A model generated the notes under the pieces. The model did not search any database. It worked only from the letters and a program-made list of their open reading frames with translations, and was not told where the DNA came from. Made by a program: the position numbers and the translations under genes. DNA of 64,000 nt from Agmasoma carcini (nom. nud.). Lineage: Eukaryota; Microsporidia; Thelohaniidae. This document shows, one piece after another, positions 51,522 to 62,109 of the stretch. Location: positions 1-64,000 of the forward strand of contig JAOXFI010000005.1 in NCBI GenBank assembly GCA_029232285.1, read 5' to 3'. The number at the start of each line of letters is the position of its first letter. Positions within the stretch are counted from its first letter, which is position 1.

Positions 51522-52040
51522 ATGGTAAGCGAAAAAATTGCTAAAAGAATACTAATCAATGAAGTGGCTGATAAAATAGAAATAGAAAGAATATATGAAG
51601 CAATCAATGATATATCTGAAAATAGACTTGAAGTCATCGAACAATATGGCAATAACTACTTGTGTATACTAACTTCTGAAGAAGCTGCATCTGAAGTATT
51701 TGAAGTGTGCAATGACATAGAGTTTGAAGATAGTTGTGTCTATTTGAGCCTATCATACGTAGATAACGATAAAATATTTGATAACTGCGTCCTAACATAT
51801 AAAAAAGACGAATCAGAGGAAGTTAAAGAAAAAGTTCAAGATAAAGAGGAAAAAATTGAAAAAAAAGAAATTAAGGAAGCAGAGGTTGGTTTTAAGTTCA
51901 ATTTAAATGACCAAAGGTTCGAAGAAATATACTCGAATGATCTATTTTGCCTTGATGCATCAGAACGTAAGTTCAAAGAACAAAAGGCATCAATATCAAT
52001 TGTTGAGGAGTACATGAGACGAAAAAATGAGAACAAATAA
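51522..52040 (+). CDS. ESF1: Pre-rRNA processing protein ESF1 (short form)
   Basis: The 172-residue protein ends with FNLNDQRFEEIYSNDLFCLD and ERKFKEQKASISIVEEYMRR (about residues 127-169), which is the NUC153 domain of ESF1 (D.RF..LF....FAIDPT...FK.T). The N-terminal half looks like a reduced RNA-binding region (RIYEAINDISENRLEVIEQY) and the middle is a Glu/Lys-rich linker. ESF1 acts in 18S rRNA maturation in the nucleolus. The yeast protein has 628 residues, so this is a drastic reduction. The NUC153 match is good; full equivalence to ESF1 is inferred. The start codon abuts that of the divergent gene. The stop is 20 bp from the stop of the convergent H4. Confidence 0.75.
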   Translation: MVSEKIAKRILINEVADKIEIERIYEAINDISENRLEVIEQYGNNYLCILTSEEAASEVFEVCNDIEFEDSCVYLSLSYVDNDKIFDNCVLTYKKDESEEVKEKVQDKEEKIEKKEIKEAEVGFKFNLNDQRFEEIYSNDLFCLDASERKFKEQKASISIVEEYMRRKNENK

Positions 52041-52060
52041 AAGTTTATTTTAGATTTTTA

Positions 52061-52378
52061 TTATATAGCACAGTAGGTTGTACCCATCTTCTTAAGTGAG
52101 AACACAACATCCATGACATTGATTACCTTTCTGTTGTCATGAAGTGCTCTCAAAGCGGCACCGGTTACAGACTTTTCGAAAAACTTTCTCGCAATTTTAT
52201 TAACCATGTTGAATAGAGAAGAAGAAGTCCTGTATGCACCAGACCTTCTACATAACCTCCTAACACCAGGTCTTGAGATCTCACTTAACCTAGATGAAGA
52301 GGCTGCAAGCCTTGCTCTTCTATTGCCAGTAGCACCCTTTGCTTTCTTTTGACTACTGCTCTTTCCACGTCCAGACAT
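52061..52378 (-). CDS. Histone H4, divergent paralog 2
   Basis: The 105-residue protein starts MSGRGK and keeps the H4 fold order. EISRPGVRRLCRRSGAYRTS is followed by a middle helix (FNMVNKIARKFFEKSVTGAA), then DNRKVINVMDVVFSLKKMGTTY. The C-terminal YGFGG end is missing (TTYCAI). It is only loosely similar to the H4 at 30972: helix 2 differs almost completely. Two H4 proteins this different in one small genome suggest specialised nucleosomes or rapid decay. CCCTCC (52417-52412) and a TATA-like AATATAAG lie upstream, as with H3 and the other H4. ACCC directly precedes the ATG. Confidence 0.88.
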   Translation of the reverse strand: MSGRGKSSSQKKAKGATGNRRARLAASSSRLSEISRPGVRRLCRRSGAYRTSSSLFNMVNKIARKFFEKSVTGAALRALHDNRKVINVMDVVFSLKKMGTTYCAI

Positions 52379-52430
52379 GGGTCTGCTTATATTTTCTTTA
52401 ATAAAAATTGAGGAGGGAAAATTGCGAGGG
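52379..52430 (-). promoter_or_regulatory. Histone-type promoter of the second H4 gene
   Basis: On the minus strand CCCTCC lies 34-39 bases upstream of the ATG, with an AATATAAGC box between. A second C-rich word (CCCTCGC) lies at about 52430-52424. This repeats the order found at both sides of the H3/H4 promoter. Confidence 0.65.
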
Positions 52431-52855
52431 AAGGTTTATTTCTAAATTTTCTAAAAAATCCCAACAAAATATCAAAGAATGTTAAATTTAAATATCTAAA
52501 TATATTTATGATTTTCATATAAGTAATGACATTAAATATATCAAATATGCATAGAATGTTTATACTCTTACCATTTTATTAATCATCCCTTCTGATATTT
52601 ATTTATGATTAACCAAATATTTTATGAACTTCCATATTACATTATTATGACATTTATATATCGGATTGGATGTAAGAAAATCATTGAATATATAAAAGAG
52701 ATCACTAAAATTATAAATTTGCACTAAACATGTGATTATATAACATATAAGATATCAAATATAACATAATTATTAATTTTAAGTGGTCTTTATTCAAAGA
52801 TAATACAAATATAAGAAACAATTCAACCGTAAACAACAAGAAAGATGTAAATATA
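52431..52855. other. AT-rich gap
   Basis: Nothing recognisable between the H4 promoter and the stop of the large membrane-protein gene. Confidence 0.45.
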
Positions 52856-55800
52856 TTACAATCGGAACAATAAGGGATAAATCCTTAAGCCCCTACCGTA
52901 AATACCTACGGTAAACCAAATAATGCGATCCAACAATGTGGCATTATAGAATATGTCTTGAAAGTCACACGAAACATTGTAAGTTCTTGTAACACCCCTT
53001 ATGAATAAGTTAGCTAAATAATCAATAATATAAACGGATTTTGGGAAAAATCCATTACTCTTAGATTCAAATATACTATTTGAATTCACAGTCACATCAC
53101 TATAGCTAATACGAAGTTCATGATTAAATTTATAGTTAAAGGTGAAGTCTAGCATATTCAACTCAGAAAAGTAATAATGTATATGAGTGACCATCCCACA
53201 ATTCAAAAACTTATTAACACAATTCCAACCAGGCCTAAGCATCACCTCAAAACGAAACATTTTACGGCCTATGCAAAATGAAATAGGGTGAGAACTTTCG
53301 AAGTATATCTTGAAGGGTATAGGCACTAATATAAAACCAGAGTCATCTTTATACTTGACAATTAAAATAGGTAGGAGAAACGGACATTTATCTGATTGAT
53401 AAGCTATTTTTTCAATAATTTTTTTGAAAGGATGTAAGATATTTCCATTATATGCAATACAAGACCTTAGACCATCTATGTTAAGCTTGCAACCCAAATT
53501 AATATCAGATTGGCACGTTTGTATAAATGTTATATCAAAAAAAGACTTATCATCAATTTTAGTTTTTTCTATATTTTTAAAACAAGAACACGGTATTGTT
53601 GAACTACATTCAGAAACTTCCAAATTTTGTTTTTTTTCTGCAATATTCTCTGGAACAGAGTTTAAATTGGGATGCTTCAATCCTTTTGCTATTTCTTCCT
53701 TCTTAGCGACATATTTATTATCAAAATTTTTGGTAGAAAGATATTTTAAAATACCATTATTATAGTAGAAATCCTTTCTGATGGCTATGAAAGAATTACT
53801 AAATATATCTTTGCACTCACTTAGACCTTCTGCATTTGAGATATCAAAAAATCCATTTAGCTTAACAGAAACACCAATACAAGTAGGAACTTTCGTAAAA
53901 AAATATGGCAAGAAATAACCATATAATTTGGAAATGACTTTGTGTAAAATTCGGGTATGAAGAGAAACTTCGATATTTGAGAGACTTAAAGAAGTATTTT
54001 CTCTTTCTATCCTATTAAAAGAGAAATTAGATATAAACAAGTTAAAGAAATCATCAAATACCACGGGTGACAATAAACCGTTAAAATAAGAGAATAGACC
54101 ATGTTTAGCTGGGTTTTTAGGTCTACTTGGTAATAAATATAAAACAAGAGAGCTACTAAAACATGTATCAACCCTCTTCTTGTCATCTATAAATAATGAT
54201 ATATTGTATATTCCAACATCAGCGCTTATAAGCTCATTCAATTTTACGTCAATACCAAAGTGTATTTCTACAAAATCATTAGAATTTGTTTTTTCAAACT
54301 TAAATCTACAAATTTCTGGACCAGATTTCTTAAATAAACTTAAACAAACATTATTTCCTATATCATATTTAAATCTTATTAAAGAATCCTCATATAAAAG
54401 CTTTGGAAGTTTAATATTGAAGCTAAAATCAAATAAATCTGGACTAAGATTTGAAAATACATCAATATCTAACCTATTATCTACAAAATCCTTTTCACAA
54501 ACTTGGGCATCACCTCGTTTTTGACGGATTATTGAAAGAATCCTACATCCATACTTGGTCCATGTTTTAACAGATGGGTGGCTTAATAGACTTAAGTTTG
54601 TTGACTTAAAATCATTAAAAGTATTACCTGAATTCATAAGAATATAAACAGATGCACTGATATCATTCAAAAAGTAGATAAATATATCACTACCCTTTAC
54701 AATGAAGGACAGAAAGACTCGATATTGGTTCATAGATGCTTCTAAGAGAGAATTATCATCATGAACTAGATTGGCCCTTACATCAGTTATTATTTCAATA
54801 TTATGTTTTGTAAGAAAAGTTGTTTCTTTGGGGTTCATTTCATGAGGGTGAATTTTTAAGTTGAACTGGGGTCGATTTTCAGAAGAATCCATAATTATAT
54901 CTAAATATGGTAAATGGACTGAATATTTTGTATTTTCAACAATATTATCAACCTTCTCCTTTAAAACAGTATCTAAATAATCAGAAATCGTCATAAGAAT
55001 GTTTTTAGAATTAATCATTTGGTAAATATCAATAAAATGTACATTGAATTCTCTTATCCCAAGGATATTAAACATGCATATTGTTGGACTAGAAGCTATA
55101 TGAGATAATTGATCATGCAAAAACTCTGATTCAACTGTGATTGTACCCTCTAAAAGACTATGAATAGGAGAAGAACCCATATACAAGGTAAATGTGCTTG
55201 CTGCAACATTAATATTAGCCTTCAATTTATCTGTAGAGCATAGCGAAACCTTTAATGGAGGCGTCATAAATTTAAGGAAAGGCTTAGATTTGTCATCAGA
55301 TGTGAATTTTGATATGCTAGACACAGAAACACGATTTTCACTCCTTGATATAACCTTATGATCAAATACTATCTGCCCAATGCAAGATTCCTTCTTCTCC
55401 AAAGCTTTTTTATATACTATCACATTATTCTTAATAATTTCAAAATATGTTGAATTATCTGTCCTTAAATAAAAAATTTGTGTTGTATCGGGTGTCAAAA
55501 TATTTTCTTTGATTTGAATTTCATAGTGGAAGGTCTTGTTGTTCAACGTTTTCAAGATGCACTCAAGATCTTTGATTTTTGTTTGAATTTTGAGGCTAAA
55601 ATCTTCTTCCAGTGAGATCATACATTTAATCAGGGTTCTTTTGAATAATGTGAGATTAATACGAACATTATTACCAAGAAAGGAAGACCTATTGTTATTC
55701 ATCAATTTTTGAATGGGTGATGGTATTTTATAATGAATATCAGTATGTATTACGCCACTAATGATATTATTTGTCATAGAAGGAGTAGGATAATCGTAAT

Positions 55801-56773
55801 TAACTTCTTTTGTAGCCTTTGCTATATTTTCAAAAAAATCTTCAAAAGAAACTTCAAAAGAATTTAAAAACAAGTTTGACGGCTTAGACATTCCATCCTT
55901 ACCCAAAACCTCAAATTGAACTTCTGTTTTTTTATATTTGAATACATCAACTATTCTATCAATGTCATTGAATATTTTCTCTTTATCTAACTTAATTTTA
56001 AGATCAATCACTTCATCGTTAAAAGCAAAATCACTAACAGATATTAATACAAGCAGTTCAAAAGGCTTACATAACCTGATGCTTAAGTCCATAGGCTTAA
56101 TAGATAGATTGAACTTCTGCTTTCCAAACATTTCTTTCTTTATTTGAGAATTCAATATTATTATGTTTCCATCAGATGAAAGATCTATATTGATATTTTT
56201 GAAAAAATCACATTTTTGATCAGTGGATTTGTGTTTATATTTGCTTAAATCAATAGTTCTATCAAATTTCCAATAAAAATAAATTGGAATCCAACAAAAT
56301 CTTATTTTGACTATAAAATCAACATCAATATGCAATTCTTTGTGTTTTAAGACGTTTGAGAGAGAATTCAAGCTTAATTTATCTATGTTAAGTATGACTG
56401 GTGTGCTGAGTATAGTATTCTTGACCAATAATACAGGATCTAGCTTGCCAATAAGGATCGTATCATCTGGTGAGTCACTAAAACCAATTTTACAGTGATA
56501 ATTATCCAGGTTTATGTTGACAGGTGACCAAGCTCTGGAATTGGAGACTATGATTTTAGGAGATTTTGGATCTGACAAGTCAAACTGAAAAAGGGAATCA
56601 TTTGAAAGCGACTCAAGATGCAAACAGACCCACCTTATGAGGTAGACTACTCGACAAACAGACACGAAAGCGAATAAAATGGAAGAATATTTAAGTATTT
56701 TAAACTTATACTCTACCCAATTCTTCCTTCCTGTTGATATAAATTCTTCTGTTTTTTCTTCATCAATTGTCAT
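52856..56773 (-). CDS. Large single-pass membrane protein, beta-rich
   Basis: The 1305-residue open frame has a charged N-terminus, one clear membrane helix (about residues 28-50, around SSILFAFVSVCRVVYLIRWV) and then over 1200 residues of alternating hydrophobic and polar, beta-strand-like sequence without further strong membrane helices. Blocks such as VILNIDKLSLNS...HKELHIDVDFIVKI recur loosely, suggesting repeated beta domains. I recognise no family for certain. The layout (N-terminal anchor, long beta-rich body) fits either fungal LEA2/DUF3712 vacuolar proteins or bridge-like lipid transfer proteins (Csf1/Fmp27 group). Both are inference. AAAAAAATTATACC precedes ATG 56773. Confidence 0.85.
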   Translation of the reverse strand: MTIDEEKTEEFISTGRKNWVEYKFKILKYSSILFAFVSVCRVVYLIRWVCLHLESLSNDSLFQFDLSDPKSPKIIVSNSRAWSPVNINLDNYHCKIGFSDSPDDTILIGKLDPVLLVKNTILSTPVILNIDKLSLNSLSNVLKHKELHIDVDFIVKIRFCWIPIYFYWKFDRTIDLSKYKHKSTDQKCDFFKNINIDLSSDGNIIILNSQIKKEMFGKQKFNLSIKPMDLSIRLCKPFELLVLISVSDFAFNDEVIDLKIKLDKEKIFNDIDRIVDVFKYKKTEVQFEVLGKDGMSKPSNLFLNSFEVSFEDFFENIAKATKEVNYDYPTPSMTNNIISGVIHTDIHYKIPSPIQKLMNNNRSSFLGNNVRINLTLFKRTLIKCMISLEEDFSLKIQTKIKDLECILKTLNNKTFHYEIQIKENILTPDTTQIFYLRTDNSTYFEIIKNNVIVYKKALEKKESCIGQIVFDHKVISRSENRVSVSSISKFTSDDKSKPFLKFMTPPLKVSLCSTDKLKANINVAASTFTLYMGSSPIHSLLEGTITVESEFLHDQLSHIASSPTICMFNILGIREFNVHFIDIYQMINSKNILMTISDYLDTVLKEKVDNIVENTKYSVHLPYLDIIMDSSENRPQFNLKIHPHEMNPKETTFLTKHNIEIITDVRANLVHDDNSLLEASMNQYRVFLSFIVKGSDIFIYFLNDISASVYILMNSGNTFNDFKSTNLSLLSHPSVKTWTKYGCRILSIIRQKRGDAQVCEKDFVDNRLDIDVFSNLSPDLFDFSFNIKLPKLLYEDSLIRFKYDIGNNVCLSLFKKSGPEICRFKFEKTNSNDFVEIHFGIDVKLNELISADVGIYNISLFIDDKKRVDTCFSSSLVLYLLPSRPKNPAKHGLFSYFNGLLSPVVFDDFFNLFISNFSFNRIERENTSLSLSNIEVSLHTRILHKVISKLYGYFLPYFFTKVPTCIGVSVKLNGFFDISNAEGLSECKDIFSNSFIAIRKDFYYNNGILKYLSTKNFDNKYVAKKEEIAKGLKHPNLNSVPENIAEKKQNLEVSECSSTIPCSCFKNIEKTKIDDKSFFDITFIQTCQSDINLGCKLNIDGLRSCIAYNGNILHPFKKIIEKIAYQSDKCPFLLPILIVKYKDDSGFILVPIPFKIYFESSHPISFCIGRKMFRFEVMLRPGWNCVNKFLNCGMVTHIHYYFSELNMLDFTFNYKFNHELRISYSDVTVNSNSIFESKSNGFFPKSVYIIDYLANLFIRGVTRTYNVSCDFQDIFYNATLLDRIIWFTVGIYGRGLRIYPLLFRL

Positions 56774-58673
56774 GGTATAATTTTTTTAAGTATAAATAAA
56801 ACATTAAAAAATTTGGATAATAATGAATATTTCATCATTTTTATGTTAAAGAACTGTGTATGTGACAGTTATAGCATGTAAATATTAATGTTGGCATGAT
56901 AATGTATAAAACTAAATATAAAGGTGTATTTTACATATACAATATTAAAAGTAAAGATTATTTATATTTTAAAAAAATTGTATATTTCTATAAATAAAGT
57001 TTAATTTAAATTGAAATTTTTTAAAAAAATATGTTAAACTTTGTTATAAGATAAGCTATGGTGATAGTAGATGATATGATAAATACTGATAAACTAGAAT
57101 ACAACAAGCTATAATAAACATTATATTACTGTTATACATTATTAATATATTAAATGTTATTGTTATTGAATGAATAGCAAATTTTTATCTTTGATGATAT
57201 GATAGGGTGTGTAAGAAGCACTATGAGCAACTTAAAGGGATCAATATTATGTTATTATCATATGCTTTATGTGTTTATAGCTCAATAAAACCATATATAA
57301 GATTAAAATGTATTAATTTCAATTAAGTATAATTTTGTTATTAGTGTTGTAAATCTTGAGCTCATCGTAGTGAAAGTTGAATTAAAAATAACAAAAATTG
57401 ACAATATTTTATAATTATATAATATTGGATCAGTAAATGTATCACAACCACAGAATAAGACAGTTGGGAGATTTACAGGGTAGGTGCACTCGTAAAAGTT
57501 ATCATTAAACAAGGGATGCTTCTAAAAACACCATTGAATCATTCTTTTACTAATAATGATGACTATTATATAAATTTTAAAAATCTTTAAATATTGAAAT
57601 TATATTAATTAATAAATTTATATAAGACTTGTTAATTGTTTTTGATAGAATATCAAATATTTTTAAGAATAATTCAATATTTATTTACAATTTCTCAGTT
57701 GTTTTAAGATATAAAACTTTGTGTGGTAACTGTTTGGTCCAAAGCATTTATTTATCTCATTCGTCTGCTCGTTGCCAATTCTCACAAGGGTGGTTTCATT
57801 TATATACTTGACATTATATCAATATAATAGTAACAAAATTTCAATCAATCAAAATCAAGTCTTAAATTATTGGATCATGTGCAAAATTTTCACCCTAAAA
57901 AAATAAAAATTTAACTTAATTTTTTTGATTTTGTATAATTTGTATAATTTTTATACTATGTTCTTAATTAGCCAAATGGAGAATTAATACATAGGTTGGA
58001 AGATATTGAAATGATTTATTTTCTTCAAAGATACAATTTAATGGTCGAAGGGGTCCCTTGTCAAGGATTTGAAAGAATTTTAAAAATAAATATATCAGAG
58101 CAGAGAAAACGCCGTGTGGAGGCGTGATAATCAAATTGGCGAACATATTAAGAAATATATAAGTATAAGAGTGGTGTTTTTTGACATATTCAATATAGAT
58201 ATCAAAACAATATTGAATATAATAATCAAGTACTCAGCGGATAACATAAGACTAATGATTTAGGTTTAAATAGGCATACGGAACTTAAAATGGTAAATAG
58301 ATTTTTTTGCATTAATTTCACTTCTAGATTTTAGTACTGATAAATTAGGGGCAGGTGGGAAGTCTCTATAAGTTGATAAAACGATGTTAAAATACAAGTA
58401 CGAGTGATATCGTGGTATAACAGCTTTGAATCGTAATGATACTTTATAATGTTGAATTTAATGAAAAAATAATAAGGGTTATTGCTAGCGTAATGCCCAA
58501 TAATAAATTCTCAGGTTATGGGAAGTGGTACTATTTATATCGATGAGCTTCGTGTTATATGGCTTTGATCATGAAATAGTATGCAACAAATATAATTTTA
58601 TTGGCTTGATTGTATTACACGGGGTAAACAATTATACGGGTAAAGTGGTTTATAGGGGGTAAATAATTTTTTT
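56774..58673. other. Gene-free AT-rich stretch
   Basis: No host gene was recognised. Short open frames (57303-57512, 57629-57811, 57964-58146) are not convincing. Just before the Merlin element, GGGGTAAA-type words recur at 58621, 58638 and 58655. Confidence 0.45.
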
Positions 58674-60067
58674 GGTTTGAGGGTAATAACAGGGCACTGT
58701 ATATTTTTCTAAATATAAAAAATTATGATTGAATTATTTACTTATAAATCTACATGTAATATCGATTATTTAAATGAACACGCCATGAAAGAAATTTTGA
58801 TTTTACAAACCATGCATGACTTGTAAATCTGTGTTTTCTATTGGTTCTGATGCCCCTAAAGTTTTTTGTTTCCGCTATTATTACAAGAATTGTAAAAAAA
58901 TTGATAATAGAAGAGAAACAGCCTTCAGTGTAACATGTGTCAAAATCATTGAAATATTAAGAATAATTGCATTTTTTGCTGATAACCTTCAGGCGATCAG
59001 ATTTGGGGAAAATTAAAATTTCTCGTCAAACGGTTGGTAAAATATTTAGCATTGCGAGAGTAAAACTTAAGGGATGTAGGGGTAAGTTTTTAGTTGGTTT
59101 GGGTGATTCGAGTGTAGTCGAAATCGACGATCTTTTATAGATAAAAGACGAAAATGGTAATATTGGAAGGTCGTCAATCAACAATAGGAATTTGGGGGTT
59201 ATTGTTGATGACGGTAGTACATCGTGATAAAAATATTCATGGTTTAATTTTAAATTAAATTTTTTGTTTAAAATGCAACTGTTATGAATGATTATTGCCG
59301 CTTATATAACATTTCTTAGTGAAGAAGACGCATATTTTCATGTTGCAGTAAATCATTCAACTTTCTTCGTATTTACAAAGAACATGAAAACGCGCACCTA
59401 AACGATCGAATATACCTGGGGTTTAATTAAAAAACAATTTTAACAAGAACTATAGGAGGAGAAATTGTATGAAACTTTACTTCATCGTTTTTGTTTTTAG
59501 GAGGAAAAATAGAGTTTTGTAAAAGGTTGACTTATTTGGTTTGTTGTTATCAACCATTTTTAATAAATTAAAAAATAAAAACCTTTTAACTATTATTTTT
59601 ATTCTTAATTTTATCAAAAAAACTAGAAGATTAAAAATCAATCATATACTAAGAATGTTATAAACTAAAAATGTTGTAAATTTTCTTTTCGAACTAAGAA
59701 AAAAATAATTTTATACTTTTTCAATTTTCGTTTTTTATGAAAACAATGATAATTATTTATGCTTTTTTGTTTTTGCTCAAGGATGACTTAAAGGTATAGT
59801 TATTATATGTATATACAAATGTTATAAAAATTAAAATTAAATTCATAAAATAAGGATCATTGTTTTTTTAAAAAATGAGATAGCTAAATAAATAAATTCG
59901 AAAATGTCTGTTAGTTTGATAAAAAAATTACAGCATTTTTTTGGGTTTTTAATTTTAATCATATATTTTTCAAAAAACTAATCGCAAATTTTTTATTTAC
60001 TGCAAATACAGATCAAAGATTTTTTATTTAGAAAAATATACAGTGCCTCTGATATTACCCTCAACCC
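58674..60067 (+). mobile_element. Merlin DNA transposon relic with terminal inverted repeats, copy c
   Basis: The 1394-bp element has inverted ends of about 43 bp (58674-58716 and about 60026-60067). They share TTGAGGGTAAT and CACTGTATATTTTTCTAAAT. It is flanked by an imperfect 8-bp duplication, AATTTTTT, as expected for Merlin. Inside, plus-strand fragments include SSVVEIDDLL (first catalytic block), NIGRSSINNRNLGVI, then VAVNHSTFFVF and a TIEYTWGLIKK segment (equivalent of HTNTIEGLW). Stops and frameshifts make it non-functional. Confidence 0.9.
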
Positions 60068-60359
60068 AATTTTTTAATATATAAATTTACAAAATTTTAG
60101 TCAATGTTAGATCATTTTCTATATAAATACATTTATGACGGTTATTATTGGCTATGAATAAACTTGATGAAAATAAAAATGTACCGGTTCCGCGAATACT
60201 TTAAGTATAAATGTTGATAGTATAAGACTATTCATTTTCAAATATTTTTACAAGAAAAATTGGTATTAGAGAGGCAAATGCCCTTAAGAACACATTTATG
60301 ACATTTTATAAGTTTTAGCACTTTTGCGATTAATGTCAGTCATAAGAAATTTTTGGAAA

Positions 60360-61180
60360 ATTTCTCATTTCCTTCGGCAAAATTTTTAAAAATAGATTTA
60401 GTGATTTAAATTCTTTATCAAACGCTTCTAAGTTTATTATGATAATAAAAACATAAAATTCTTTTGATATTTTTAGGAAAAAATATTTTCTTCTTAAATT
60501 TTATTTTGCCTGTGACTAAAGATTCTCAATTGATTGAGTATGCACACGTGAATCAGGAGGGTCTATAAAATTGTAAGAATGATTTACTTTAAAATATTCA
60601 TAACGACCATTTAATAACTATATAGCAACAGAATAATCACTCTATTGATTAGTCATAATAATTGAATTCTCATGTATGTTTCATATATTATGCTTTTCAT
60701 CGCTGTTTTGTTTCTGTTCTAAACCACTTTCTTAAAACAATTACATGTTCCTCTTTCAATAAATCTACAACCCAAGATCTTATTTTTACTCTTCCTCTAT
60801 TATATTTCCTCTTGAAATTATAATAATTTTTAAAAACACCTAACTCATTAATACCACCTGTTTTTGTTAATAAAAACGTGTATCTTTTATCTCTATACAC
60901 CTCTTCCCATATTTGAATTGTTATTATTTTCTCTAATTATGATTCTATGTTTTGTTATATAGTATCGGACTTCATTTTATAAATGGTTTTAACCTATTTT
61001 AAAGATTTATTCTATTCAAAAAATAGCCTTTGTTTTTAATACTCATCTTTTTAGTATGCCCGCTACATGTTTAAAAAGCTTTCTGTCTGCGAGTTATCAT
61101 TTATTAATGCCATGAATTCTTCACAATTTGGACATTTTGTTGCATTTTCTATTGTGCTTATCATTAAGCTGAGAATATAA
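60360..61180 (-). mobile_element. Merlin-type relic, copy d
   Basis: On the minus strand TKCPNCEEFMALIND (zinc block, near 61150-61100) is followed by an open frame (60900-60697) with FKRKYNRGRVKIRSWVVDLL, the hallmark of Merlin/ISXO2 transposases. After stops comes YEYFKVNHSYNFIDPPDSRV with HTQSIENL (near 60600-60520). It is oriented away from the next relic, with a gap of about 100-150 bp between them. No terminal repeats were found. Confidence 0.8.
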
Positions 61181-61279
61181 AAATTAACCCTTTCATAAAA
61201 ATAAATATTTCGTTACTTATTCTAACCATGGTTCAAAATTATTAAATTTTTATATATTATAATATTGTATATTTTTCAA

Positions 61280-61870
61280 AAAACCCATATAAAGGACTTG
61301 AACCCTTTTTGCCAATAACCATGGTGCATGCTTAATATCTTCTGATATTGGTTTATCGTATAAGGCAGTAGCCAATGTTATTAAAATGACAAGGTTGGTA
61401 ATAAAGAATTATTTATACCCGCTGTCGGATATGTTTGGTGTTTCTAATACGATAGAGATCGATAAAACGAAAAATAATAAAGGAAGAATACTGATCAGTA
61501 GTAGATATTTGGTGAGGTTAAAAGAAAGTAGTGGTAAACTGCTTTTAAGAACTGTTAAGAAGAGAGGCAAAAACACCTTAGACACAATAATACAAGAATT
61601 TATTGTTGAAAATGCTTATGTTAGGAGTGATTTCTGGCCAGTTTATATGCCTTTTTTCATGAAGAAGAAACATATAATCATAATTCGGTCAAATATTTAT
61701 TAATTTTTGTTTTACCTGATCACAAAGAACTTCATACCCAAACAATTGAAGGCCCGTAGTTTATAAAGAACTACAGAGAGAGGCCGTATATTGAATTATA
61801 CCTATGCGAATTCGTGTTCAGAAGGAATAATAAAATGTTATTCGAGATTTTTATCTATAAATCTTTACAC
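61280..61870 (+). mobile_element. Merlin-type relic, copy e
   Basis: Plus-strand reading gives a helix-turn-helix segment (ISSDIGLSYKAVANVIKMTR). It runs into the open frame 61386-61703, which holds NTIEIDKTKNNKGR and KNTLDTIIQEFIVENAYVRS with DFWPVY. After a stop, LHTQTIEG and ELYLCEFVFRRNN follow to about 61850. The VNHS region is deleted and the zinc N-terminus is lost. It is dead. Confidence 0.75.
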
Positions 61871-61912
61871 AATTTTAATATTATTGGTTTTATTATATGA
61901 ATGAGTTGTTTT

Positions 61913-62109
61913 TTTGTTTATAATTTATTTTTGTGGTTTTATATAAATAAAGCCTAGAAAAACATTAATTCTGGTTCGTCTTTTCAATTTTTTAAAAAAT
62001 AGAATCACTGTTCAGTACCTAAAAATCTACAAAACACCAAACTAGAACCAACAATTTTTCTAGGCTTATTTCATGTATATAAAACCCTGAAAATAAATTA
62101 TAAACAAAA
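61913..62109. mobile_element. Palindromic MITE-like element
   Basis: Inverted arms of about 65-70 bp (61913-61982 and 62041-62109) begin TTTTGTTTATAATTTATTTT and contain GGTTTTATATA and GCCTAGAAAAA. They enclose a short centre, giving a 197-bp element without coding capacity. Part of an arm (TTTATTTATATAAAACCAC) recurs at about 62354-62372. It lies just downstream of the Merlin relics but does not share their terminal sequence. Confidence 0.75.

Noticed and set aside
51522..51570. Possible 5' intron in ESF1 (ATG followed by GTAAGC and a TACTAAT-like branch word)
   Set aside because: Removing it to either nearby AG puts the rest out of frame with an immediate stop, while the unspliced frame is fully open.
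61271..61315. tRNA-like T-arm on the minus strand (GGGTTCAAGTCC)
   Set aside because: The T stem and loop fit, but no matching 5' acceptor or D and anticodon arms exist upstream. The plus strand here adjoins the Merlin transposase reading.
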